Shown here in pieces: positions 1-7,363 of a DNA stretch of 64,000 nucleotides. The number at the start of each line of letters is the position of its first letter. Positions within the stretch are counted from its first letter, which is position 1. Under the pieces are notes generated by a model that had not been told where the DNA came from, ran no database searches, and worked only from the letters and a program-made list of their open reading frames with translations. The position numbers were made by a program, and so were the translations under genes. The stretch comes from an uncultured Acetatifactor sp. Its GTDB lineage: Bacteria > Bacillota > Clostridia > Lachnospirales > Lachnospiraceae. The stretch covers positions 26,207-90,206 of the forward strand of contig CAJTPH010000012.1 in assembly GCA_910578215.1 (NCBI GenBank), written 5' to 3'.

Positions 1-110
1 ATAACAGCCACTATCTCTCCCGGCTTCACGGAAAACGAAACATTTTGAACCGCATGTAGGCTTTTATATGTCAGATTCAGATTTTCCACCTGTACGATTG
101 CCTGTGACAT
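1..110 (-). CDS. ABC transporter ATP-binding protein, N-terminal fragment
   Basis: The reverse strand from an ATG at 110 reads MSQAIVQVENLNLTY followed by a VQNVSFSVKPGEIVAVI-type stretch. This is the usual first beta sheet of an ABC ATPase (valine-rich strand, aromatic residue before the Walker A loop, then the K/G-G-E-I-V-A strand). The Walker A motif itself lies beyond the window edge, so substrate and partner permeases cannot be inferred. The gene runs leftward, divergent from the LytTR gene at 497. Confidence 0.8.
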   Translation of the reverse strand, partial: MSQAIVQVENLNLTYKSLHAVQNVSFSVKPGEIVAV

Positions 111-249
111 AATGATTCCTCCTTATTTTCTTGTTATCACTATTTTATTACGGGATCTGAAAACAAACAACAGACGTGGTGGAAGCAGCAGTCTGCAATG
201 TATGAGCGGTCGAATTCCGTGTATGAAATGCACACATTTGCCGTCTTGT

Positions 250-475
250 TATGGTATAATGCACTCAAGAATCCAGCCGCTGCGCGTCTGACGCGCTGTG
301 CGCTTAAAATCTTCTTTGCAGATTTGATTCTTTCGTTACCATATCAGGTGAAATCAAATGCTCACTTTGTTCGCGCTTGATTTCCTGCTGATATGGTATA
401 ATGTTGACACAGAAGGGCGTTGTGTCAACTTCTGATTCCATATGCGCCGAAGCGCACGGTATTATGGTATAATAC
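250..475. repeat. Dispersed intergenic repeat, left copy (inverted relative to the copy at 37.5 kb)
   Basis: About 215 bp (261-475) is closely similar to the reverse complement of 37460-37672. It contains a 9 bp hairpin stem GTTGACACA/TGTGTCAAC (403-411 and 421-429) and three copies of TATGGTATAAT (250-260, 392-402, 463-473), each matching an extended -10 promoter (TGnTATAAT). Both copies have chance open frames that translate to similar peptides, but the similarity continues outside them and there is no ribosome binding site, so this is a DNA repeat and not a gene. Confidence 0.85.
463..473 (+). promoter_or_regulatory. Extended -10 promoter element for the LytTR gene
   Basis: TATGGTATAAT ends 23 bases before the start codon at 497 and contains TGnTATAAT. 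No convincing -35 is seen. The element belongs to the dispersed repeat, so the repeat appears to supply the promoter of the downstream LytTR/DUF3021 pair. This is inferred from motif and position. Confidence 0.5.
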
Positions 476-496
476 CCTGGGAAGGAGATGTATCTT

Positions 497-946
497 ATGA
501 AAGTTGAATGCAAAATCAGCACGGATTATACAGAGCCATATGCGGTTCTTCATATAAATAAAATGACAGAAACAATTGCAAGAGCCATTTCTATGCTAGA
601 AGAAGAAAATGCAAATTGTCTGACATTAATTGCAGCCAATGACAGAAAAACCTATTTTATCAAGCCAGAGGATATATCGTTAATACGTACAGAAGGCAGG
701 GAAATTGTTTGTTACGATAAACACAAAAACAGATATATATTAGATAAACCCTTGTACGAATTGGAAAATATGCTTGACACTGGTTTTGTGCGTATTTCAA
801 AATCAGCAATTGTCAATATCAATGAAATCAATCATGTAGAAGCAGGTTTCAACGGAACAATGAAGCTGGTAATGAAAAATGACGTCACGGATTATATTTC
901 CAGGAGTTTTCGGAAAGGTTTTAAAGAAAGGTTGGGATTAGAATGA
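497..946 (+). CDS. LytTR-family DNA-binding protein
   Basis: The protein has 149 residues. Its C-terminal half has the LytTR signature: a short strand with FIKPEDISLIRTEGREIVCY, then a strand with L..ELE, then FVRISKSAIVNINEINHVE, a pattern that contacts DNA in AgrA/LytR-type regulators. There is no receiver domain, so this is the small stand-alone form that usually works with a DUF3021 membrane partner. The start at 497 is chosen because AAGGAG at 482-487 lies nine bases upstream; the ATG at 488 is too close to it. It overlaps the DUF3021 gene by four bases (ATGA), which indicates translational coupling. It is probably a repressor or activator of its own operon; target genes are unknown. Confidence 0.85.
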   Translation: MKVECKISTDYTEPYAVLHINKMTETIARAISMLEEENANCLTLIAANDRKTYFIKPEDISLIRTEGREIVCYDKHKNRYILDKPLYELENMLDTGFVRISKSAIVNINEINHVEAGFNGTMKLVMKNDVTDYISRSFRKGFKERLGLE

Positions 947-1407
947 GGCATACGCTTAAATTAGTAATAAAATATATTTTATCCGGTATTTCTTTTGGGT
1001 GCACATTCTTTGTGGTTATGTGTCTATTTTGTTCTATCTGGGGTGGAGAAGATATATTGATGCAGATATTCAAAGATTTTACAAGACAATCAATCGGAGC
1101 CATGATTATCGGCGTTGCCTGCGGCAGCACACCTGTCATTTATCAATTTGACCGTCCTTCTTATTTTTTGAAGATACTTATACATTTTTGCGTCGGAATG
1201 GGCGTTTTTTATCCTGTTGCAGTTTATTTAGGGTGGATTCCTTTTTATCCAGACAAGATCATCTATACAATATTGCAATTTTTATTTTCATGTGGTATTT
1301 TTGTTATAATCTGGTCAGGTTTTTATCTATTTAATCGAAATGAAGCCAAAAGAATTAATAAAAGGTTAAAGGAACTTGAACAGGACAACACAGTGGATAA
1401 TAGATAA
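943..1407 (+). CDS. DUF3021 family membrane protein
   Basis: A 154-residue integral membrane protein with four hydrophobic segments (roughly residues 9-31, 46-60, 68-88 and 103-128) and a basic, charged C-terminal tail ending in KRLKELEQDNTV. The four-helix layout and the position directly after a LytTR gene fit DUF3021, a family thought to hold or modulate the LytTR regulator at the membrane. Its start overlaps the LytTR stop codon. No catalytic residues are apparent, and the signal it senses is unknown. Confidence 0.8.
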   Translation: MRHTLKLVIKYILSGISFGCTFFVVMCLFCSIWGGEDILMQIFKDFTRQSIGAMIIGVACGSTPVIYQFDRPSYFLKILIHFCVGMGVFYPVAVYLGWIPFYPDKIIYTILQFLFSCGIFVIIWSGFYLFNRNEAKRINKRLKELEQDNTVDNR

Positions 1408-1446
1408 AACAAGAATATCCCATCACATTTCAGGAGGTATATTATT

Positions 1447-1860
1447 TTGCAGATTTACAAAACGCTACAAAGAGCTCTCAGTGAAACGGAAGAAAAAACG
1501 ATAGAGCATTTCAGATATTATTACGATAACAGAAAATGCTTTGCGTTAATCAGCGAATACGTGATTGCCGCGCTGTCAAACGAAAATTCTGCCAGCCTGG
1601 AGAAGCTGAAGCAGGAAACATTAGAAAATATTTCCAGTGTGCTGAATACCCCGCCGGATTTCGGCTCCTATGTTATGGACGATAAATTTGGGCTGGTAAA
1701 AATGAATTACGGAATTTATGCGGTCAGCCCCCAAATACTGACCGATGAAGAAATCAAACAGGGGAAGGTAGATTTTGCCACCGCCCTGGACTTGAGGAGC
1801 CTGTGTCTGGAGGCGTGCGAAAAAGGCAATATTATTGCGGTGGTTGATGAGGAGCTTTAA
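1447..1860 (+). CDS. Hypothetical protein, 137 aa
   Basis: I do not recognise this family. The start is a TTG at 1447, supported by AGGAGGT at 1432-1438, eight bases upstream. The protein is soluble, acidic and mostly helical at the N terminus, with no signal peptide or membrane segment. The C-terminal part (KVDFATALDLRSLCLEACEKG) may be an amphipathic domain. It lies 40 bases after the DUF3021 gene on the same strand and could be co-transcribed with it. Confidence 0.65.
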   Translation: MQIYKTLQRALSETEEKTIEHFRYYYDNRKCFALISEYVIAALSNENSASLEKLKQETLENISSVLNTPPDFGSYVMDDKFGLVKMNYGIYAVSPQILTDEEIKQGKVDFATALDLRSLCLEACEKGNIIAVVDEEL

Positions 1861-1921
1861 TTGATGTATGCTATCAAAAATAAAGCATTAAAAAATCTGC
1901 TTTCCACGAAAGAAGTTAAAA

Positions 1922-2338
1922 ATGAAGCATTTAAATTGTATTGTGGTGTTTGATGCCGCAAAAGACAAAATTTTACTCTGCAAAAGAACGAAAGACCCCT
2001 ACAAGGGGCTTTACAACTTTGTGGGCGGAAAGGTAGAACCCGGAGAATCCTCTGAACGGGCGGCTTACAGAGAGCTTCAGGAGGAGACCGGCATCAGCGA
2101 AAGAAGCATAGAGCTTTTCCGGCTCATGGATCTGACCTATTATATCGATAACCTTGTTATTGAAATTTATGTAGGCAGGCTGAACCGGGACACGGAGCTT
2201 ATAGAGGAAACCAATCCCTTGATATGGATGCCTCTCACGGAAAACTTTGCGGATATGGAGCGCTTTGCAGGCGAACAGGACATGGCTCATATTGTCAACA
2301 TAGCGCTGAAGCATCCCCTTTGCAAGCCTGCGGATTAA
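1922..2338 (+). CDS. NUDIX hydrolase (8-oxo-dGTP diphosphatase type)
   Basis: A 138-residue single-domain Nudix protein. The Nudix box is intact at residues 36-58: G36-x5-E42, then R50-E-L-Q-E-E55-T-G-I, which supplies the metal-binding glutamates. The early VVFD..KILLCKR strand and the later IEIYVGRL strand are typical of the MutT branch. It probably cleaves a nucleoside diphosphate linked to another group, with oxidised dNTPs as the usual guess for MutT-like members. The exact substrate cannot be read from the sequence. Confidence 0.85.
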   Translation: MKHLNCIVVFDAAKDKILLCKRTKDPYKGLYNFVGGKVEPGESSERAAYRELQEETGISERSIELFRLMDLTYYIDNLVIEIYVGRLNRDTELIEETNPLIWMPLTENFADMERFAGEQDMAHIVNIALKHPLCKPAD

Positions 2339-2411
2339 TACTTATTAAAGATTTTGAGAAAATGCTGAAGCATATGTTTATCTGGACAAGAGATTTTGAG
2401 AAAAAAACGGG

Positions 2412-3173
2412 ATGAATACGAAAAATACAATGCCGGACAGAGAAGCCTTTGAACGGGCAAAGAAAAAAATCATAGGAATCGACAGACAGCGGCCGGGAAT
2501 AGGTACTCTGTCTGAAAAAACCGTCCATGCCATATTAAAAAACTATTATGAGCCCGACGAGGACAGACAGGAAATACCCATCTATAATTTTGTTGCGGAC
2601 ATATATTCCGGGGGCGAAATCATCGAAATACAGACGAGGCAGTTCAATAAGCTGAGAGGCAAGCTGGAAGCCTTTCTGCAGCAGTTCCCGGTCACTATCG
2701 TCTATCCTGTCCCAAAAGAAAAATGGATTATCTGGATAGACCAGGAGAGCGGCGAGCTCAGCAAAAAACGCAAATCTCCCGCAAAGGGTAGCCCTTATGA
2801 CGTGTTCCCGGAGCTTTATAAAATCAAGGCATTCCTTAAAAATCCAAATCTCAGAGTACGGCTGGCCATGATGAACATGGAGGAGTACAAGCTCTTAAAC
2901 GGCTGGAGCAGGGACAAAAAAAAGGGCGCAAGCCGATATGACCGTATTCCAACGGAATTGGTGGAGGAGGTGGAGATAAACTGCTCTGAGGATTACATGC
3001 AGTTTGTACCCTTCGAGTTAAAGGACCGTTTTACCTCCAGGGAATTTGCCAAGGCGGCTCACATTACCGTCAGCCTGGCGCAGACGGTGCTGAATATTTT
3101 ACATTATGTAGGCACGGTGGAAAGAGTGGGTAAGCAGGGTAAGCTGTATCTCTATGAAGCAAAAAATCAATAG
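2412..3173 (+). CDS. Hypothetical protein, possible nuclease-like fold with C-terminal winged helix
   Basis: A 253-residue soluble protein. Residues about 35-75 contain E-I-P-I-Y-N-F-V-A-D-I-Y followed by G-E-I-I-E-I-Q-T, a spacing (E, then D, then ExQ) that resembles a PD-(D/E)XK nuclease core. The last 60 residues (FTSREFAKAAHITVSLAQTV and the YVGTVERVGKQGKLYLYE wing) look like a winged helix-turn-helix. The pairing suggests a DNA-acting protein, but this is inference from pattern only. It follows the Nudix gene on the same strand after 73 bases. Confidence 0.6.
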   Translation: MNTKNTMPDREAFERAKKKIIGIDRQRPGIGTLSEKTVHAILKNYYEPDEDRQEIPIYNFVADIYSGGEIIEIQTRQFNKLRGKLEAFLQQFPVTIVYPVPKEKWIIWIDQESGELSKKRKSPAKGSPYDVFPELYKIKAFLKNPNLRVRLAMMNMEEYKLLNGWSRDKKKGASRYDRIPTELVEEVEINCSEDYMQFVPFELKDRFTSREFAKAAHITVSLAQTVLNILHYVGTVERVGKQGKLYLYEAKNQ

Positions 3174-3236
3174 CGGCAAGCAATGTCCGCACTATAAAAC
3201 CGGCTGCTGCCACAGGCTTTAAGCTGCATAACATCA

Positions 3237-3335
3237 GGGGCTGCTGCAAAACTCAGAAAAAGTACAAAGCATGGTTTTACAATCCGTTTGTATATGCCAT
3301 ATATTGTACAATAACCTTGTTTTTCAACAGCCCCC
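3237..3335. repeat. Palindromic REP/MITE-like element, copy 1 (divergent)
   Basis: It begins GGGGCTGCTGC and ends with CAACAGCCCC, so the ends are inverted repeats. The termini match those of elements at 17845 and 44744. The interior is degenerate. It sits between two convergent genes and may also help terminate transcription. Confidence 0.5.
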
Positions 3336-3341
3336 GTTTTA

Positions 3342-4523
3342 CTACGCTGCCGCCTCTTTATCCTTAGCGTACAGCAGCTTCAAAATAATCGGCGTACATA
3401 TACTTGAAATAATAATCAACAAAATAACCGAAGTAAAGTATACAGGAGTCAGAAGCCCAACCGACAATCCCTTCTGCGCTACGATCAGCGCCACCTCTCC
3501 TCTGGTCATCATTCCCACGCCGATTTTCAGGCTGTCCCTCATACCGAACCTGCACAGCTTTGCCATAAGACCGCAGCCTATAATCTTTGTAGTCAGCGCC
3601 ACTATTACGAATCCCAGAGAGAACAGAAGGATCGCGCCATCCACATTATCAATATTCGTCTTTAACCCTATGCTTGCAAAGAAGATGGGGCCGAATATCA
3701 GGTAAGAGCTGACCTCCATTTTTTCCTCCACATAGTTGGCGTCCCTCATGGAACAAAGGATAATGCCCGCCACATACGCTCCGGTGATATCCGCAATTCC
3801 GAAATATCTTTCGGCGGCATAGGAGAATATGAAACAAATCGCAAGGCTCATAATGGGAATTCTTCTTGTATGCGGATATTTATCATCAAATATCTTAAAT
3901 ACCTTATATAAGATAAATCCCACAACCAGAGCGGCGGCGAAGAACAAAAACGTATTAAGGACCACCCTGCCCGGATTGGACTCAGGATTCTTAAAGCCGA
4001 TCACAAAGGTAAGCACAATAATGCCGATTACGTCGTCAATAATTGCGGCGCTTAGAATGGTGGTTCCTACCTTGCCCTTGAGCTTGCCCATCTCCTTTAA
4101 GGATTCCACCGTGATGCTGACACTTGTGGCAGTCATAATAACTCCCACAAAGACAGCCTGATAAAAGTTCTCAGAGCCCCAGGGAGCCATGCCGTAAAAG
4201 CCCATATAAAGCAGAGCTCCTCCCACCAGCGGGACAAATACTCCGGCACAGGCAATCAAAAAGGCTATGGGACCCGTCTTCATGAGATCCTTTAAATTCG
4301 TCTCCAAGCCGGCGGAAAACATCAAAAGTACCACGCCTACCTCCGCCATTTCAGTTAAAAATTCCGTCTGCTGGACCAGCCCCAATATACTGGGTCCTAT
4401 GATAAGCCCGGCGATGATCTCGCCCACTACCTGAGGCGCTTTACACTTTCTGGCCAGAATACCAAATCCCTTGGCAAAAATAATTATGATTGCCAAATCC
4501 TTAAACACACTATACGGTTCCAT
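3342..4523 (-). CDS. Cation:proton antiporter (CPA2/Kef-NapA type)
   Basis: A 393-residue polytopic membrane protein with about 12 hydrophobic segments. It has the CPA2 hallmarks: an unwound-helix motif T131-A-T-S-V-S-I-T-V and the ion-binding pair D163-D164 in AAIIDDVIG. The double aspartate points to an electrogenic NapA-like exchanger, not a KefB/C channel with glutathione control. There is no C-terminal RCK/TrkA-N domain. It likely exchanges Na+ or K+ for protons across the cytoplasmic membrane. It lies downstream of gyrA on the same strand, separated by about 230 bases with a hairpin. Confidence 0.85.
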   Translation of the reverse strand: MEPYSVFKDLAIIIIFAKGFGILARKCKAPQVVGEIIAGLIIGPSILGLVQQTEFLTEMAEVGVVLLMFSAGLETNLKDLMKTGPIAFLIACAGVFVPLVGGALLYMGFYGMAPWGSENFYQAVFVGVIMTATSVSITVESLKEMGKLKGKVGTTILSAAIIDDVIGIIVLTFVIGFKNPESNPGRVVLNTFLFFAAALVVGFILYKVFKIFDDKYPHTRRIPIMSLAICFIFSYAAERYFGIADITGAYVAGIILCSMRDANYVEEKMEVSSYLIFGPIFFASIGLKTNIDNVDGAILLFSLGFVIVALTTKIIGCGLMAKLCRFGMRDSLKIGVGMMTRGEVALIVAQKGLSVGLLTPVYFTSVILLIIISSICTPIILKLLYAKDKEAAA

Positions 4524-4618
4524 TTTTATCCTCTATTCCTCGTTTCTGCGCCGCTTTTTTACGTTAAGCCTGTTTCTGACGGCGCACAAAAACAAACCCA
4601 TAACCCTCTGTTTTGGCA

Positions 4619-4663
4619 TAAACAAGACGAGACACATAATACATCATTGTTCTCGCCTTGTTG
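4619..4663 (-). terminator. Hairpin between gyrA and the antiporter gene
   Basis: AACAAGACGAGA and TTCTCGCCTTGTT form an inverted repeat with one mismatch and an AT-rich loop. It lies about 90 bases after the gyrA stop in the reading direction. The downstream T-run is short, so it may be a weak terminator or an mRNA end-stabilising structure. Confidence 0.45.
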
Positions 4664-4755
4664 GTTACATTAAATTACTCTATTCTGTTATTCCCCGTTC
4701 TTAATGCTATGCTCTTATATATTAGCATCCCCGGAGTATTTGTCAAGGATAACCT

Positions 4756-7326
4756 TTAAGTATCCTTCTCCTCGGTATCCTCGAAAAAGACGTCGCTTTC
4801 TTCCATGGTTTCCGGAGAATTCTCCAAAATCTCGTCTATATCGTCGATTTCCCTGTCTCCGTTGGACAGTTTTTCCCTTACCTTGGCAATCTTTGCCACC
4901 CTGACTCCTTCGTCAAGATTCATCATCCTGACTCCTGAGGTGATTCTTCCCAGCGTGGAGATATCCTCCATTCTCAGCTGTATGATAACGCCCTCCGTGG
5001 TAATCATCATAATTTCGTTTTCATCGGTGACAGCCTTAACGCCGATTACGTTACCGGTCTTTTCGGTAATTTTATAGCATTTTACGCCCTTGCCGCCGCG
5101 GTTCTGAACCGTAAATTCATTCAGGTAGGTACGCTTTCCCATGCCGTTTTCGGACACGATCAAAAGGGAATCGCCCTGCTTCTGCAGCTGCATGCCCACG
5201 ATTTCATCACCGTCTGAAAGATTCATACCGATAACGCCCATGGTGCTTCTGCCGGTATTTCTCACATCCGTTTCCTTAAACCGGATACACATGCCCTGCT
5301 TTGTCACAAGGAAAATTTCGCTGTCCTTGTCCGTATTCTTAACCTCTATCAATTCGTCGTCATCCCTCAAATTGATTGCGGTAAGACCCTTCTTGCGCAC
5401 ATTTGAGAAATCCGACAGGGATGTTTTCTTTACAATACCCTTTTTCGTCACCATGAAAAGATTCTTGTTATCCCCGTATTCGTCTATGGGAATCATGGCT
5501 GTGATCTTCTCGCCCGGGGAGAGCTGCAGCAGATTAACGACCGCCGTACCTCTGGCCGTCCTTCCCGCCTCGGGAATTTCATATGCCTTCAGGCGGTACA
5601 CCCGGCCCAGGCTGGTAAAGAAATAAAGGTAATGATGGGTGGTGGTCATAAGCAGATCCTCGATAAAATCATCCTCGATCGTCTGCATACCCTTGATACC
5701 CTTGCCGCCGCGGTTCTGTGCCTTAAAATTATCAACGGTCATGCGCTTTATGTAGCCCAGATTCGTCATGGCAATCACGGTATTTTCCTTGGAAATCAGA
5801 TCCTCCATGGAAATATCAAACTCATCATAGCCTATCTTGCTGCGCCTGTCGTCGCCGTACTTATCGGAAATCTCGTTAATTTCCTTTTTGATAACACCCA
5901 GAAGAAGCTTTTCGTCCGCAAGAATCGCCTTTAATTCCGCAATACGGGCAAGCAGCTCCTCATGTTCGTTTTCCAGCTTCTCCCTTTCCAGTCCCGTGAG
6001 AGCACGCAGACGCATATCCACGATTGCCTGCGCCTGGACATCGGATAACTCAAACCTTTCTATCAGTCTCTCCTTGGCAATCTGGGCATTCCGGCTGCTG
6101 CGGATAATGGATATGACCTCGTCGATAAAGTCAAGCGCCTTGAGCAGACCCTGTAAAATATGATCTCTCTCCTCCGCCTTGTTCAGATCGTACTTTGTCC
6201 TTCTGGTGACAACCTCCTCCTGGTGCTTCAGATAATAATTCAGCATATCCAGAAGATTCATTACCTTTGGCTCATTATTTACCAAAGCCAGCATAATGAC
6301 ACCGAAGGTATCCTGCAGCTGCGTATGTTTATAAAGCTGGTTTAAAATCACATTTGCATTTGCGTCCTTACGAAGCTCGATGACGACCCTGACGCCCTCC
6401 CTGTTGGATTCGTCCCTGATATCGGTGATTCCGTCAACCTTTTTCAGCTTCACAAGCTCCGCAATCTTTATAATCAGGTTTGCCTTATTTACCATATAAG
6501 GCAGCTCCGTGGCAATGATCTGGCTCTTACCGTTGGGAAGGGTTTCTATATTTGTGACAGCGCGCACCAAAACCTTGCCTCTGCCGGTCCTGTACGCCTG
6601 CTCGCAGCCCCTTGTGCCCAAAATCAGACCGCCTGTAGGGAAATCCGGCGCTTTTACCACCTGCAGAATTTCCTCAATAGAGGTGTTCCTTTCCTCGTTT
6701 ACCTTATTGTCGATGATCTTGTTGACTGCCGCCACTATTTCCCTGAGATTGTGGGGAGGAATATTGGTGGCCATGCCCACCGCAATACCAGTGGTGCCGT
6801 TTACAAGAAGGTTCGGATAACGGCTGGGTAGAACCGCCGGCTCTCTCTCCGTATCGTCAAAGTTGGGTACAAAGTCCACCGTATCCTTGTTGATATCCGC
6901 AAGCAGCTCCATGGATACCTTGGAGAGGCGCGCCTCCGTGTACCTCATTGCCGCGGCGCCGTCCCCGTCCATGGAACCATAGTTTCCGTGACCGTCCACA
7001 AGAGGGTAGCGCATATTCCAATCCTGCGCCATATTTACCAGGGCGCCGTAAATGGAGCTGTCTCCGTGGGGGTGATATTTACCCATGGTATCACCGACAA
7101 TACGGGCGCTTTTACGGTGAGGCTTATCGGGACCGTTGCCAAGCTCTATCATGGAGTAAAGTACACGACGCTGCACCGGCTTCAAACCGTCCCTTACATC
7201 GGGAAGGGCACGCGCCGCTATGACGCTCATAGCATAGTCGATATAAAAGGTTTCCATCCTCTCCTTTAAATCGACCTCCTGAATCTTGTCTATTTCCGGA
7301 GCCTTGTCAAAAATATCGTCGTTCAT
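4756..7326 (-). CDS. gyrA: DNA gyrase subunit A
   Basis: 856 residues, usual length. The breakage-reunion domain has RYTEARL with catalytic Tyr129. The quinolone pocket helix reads HPHGDSSIYG, so the residues matching E. coli Ser83 and Asp87 are Ser90 and Gly94. The C-terminal beta-pinwheel carries a QNRGGKG GyrA box (twice), which separates it from ParC. It ends in an acidic tail rich in E and D. AGAGGAAAG precedes the ATG at 7326. It is 37 bases downstream of gyrB in the same leftward unit, and together they form the A2B2 enzyme that introduces negative supercoils. Confidence 0.98.
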   Translation of the reverse strand: MNDDIFDKAPEIDKIQEVDLKERMETFYIDYAMSVIAARALPDVRDGLKPVQRRVLYSMIELGNGPDKPHRKSARIVGDTMGKYHPHGDSSIYGALVNMAQDWNMRYPLVDGHGNYGSMDGDGAAAMRYTEARLSKVSMELLADINKDTVDFVPNFDDTEREPAVLPSRYPNLLVNGTTGIAVGMATNIPPHNLREIVAAVNKIIDNKVNEERNTSIEEILQVVKAPDFPTGGLILGTRGCEQAYRTGRGKVLVRAVTNIETLPNGKSQIIATELPYMVNKANLIIKIAELVKLKKVDGITDIRDESNREGVRVVIELRKDANANVILNQLYKHTQLQDTFGVIMLALVNNEPKVMNLLDMLNYYLKHQEEVVTRRTKYDLNKAEERDHILQGLLKALDFIDEVISIIRSSRNAQIAKERLIERFELSDVQAQAIVDMRLRALTGLEREKLENEHEELLARIAELKAILADEKLLLGVIKKEINEISDKYGDDRRSKIGYDEFDISMEDLISKENTVIAMTNLGYIKRMTVDNFKAQNRGGKGIKGMQTIEDDFIEDLLMTTTHHYLYFFTSLGRVYRLKAYEIPEAGRTARGTAVVNLLQLSPGEKITAMIPIDEYGDNKNLFMVTKKGIVKKTSLSDFSNVRKKGLTAINLRDDDELIEVKNTDKDSEIFLVTKQGMCIRFKETDVRNTGRSTMGVIGMNLSDGDEIVGMQLQKQGDSLLIVSENGMGKRTYLNEFTVQNRGGKGVKCYKITEKTGNVIGVKAVTDENEIMMITTEGVIIQLRMEDISTLGRITSGVRMMNLDEGVRVAKIAKVREKLSNGDREIDDIDEILENSPETMEESDVFFEDTEEKDT

Positions 7327-7363
7327 CTTTCCTCTTTCCGCCTTAAAGGGCTTACATTAAAAC

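Noticed and set aside
304..522. Open frame similar to one at 37444-37629, as if a duplicated gene
   Set aside because: Both frames lie inside the dispersed DNA repeat; similarity continues beyond the frames, hairpins dominate and no ribosome binding site exists.
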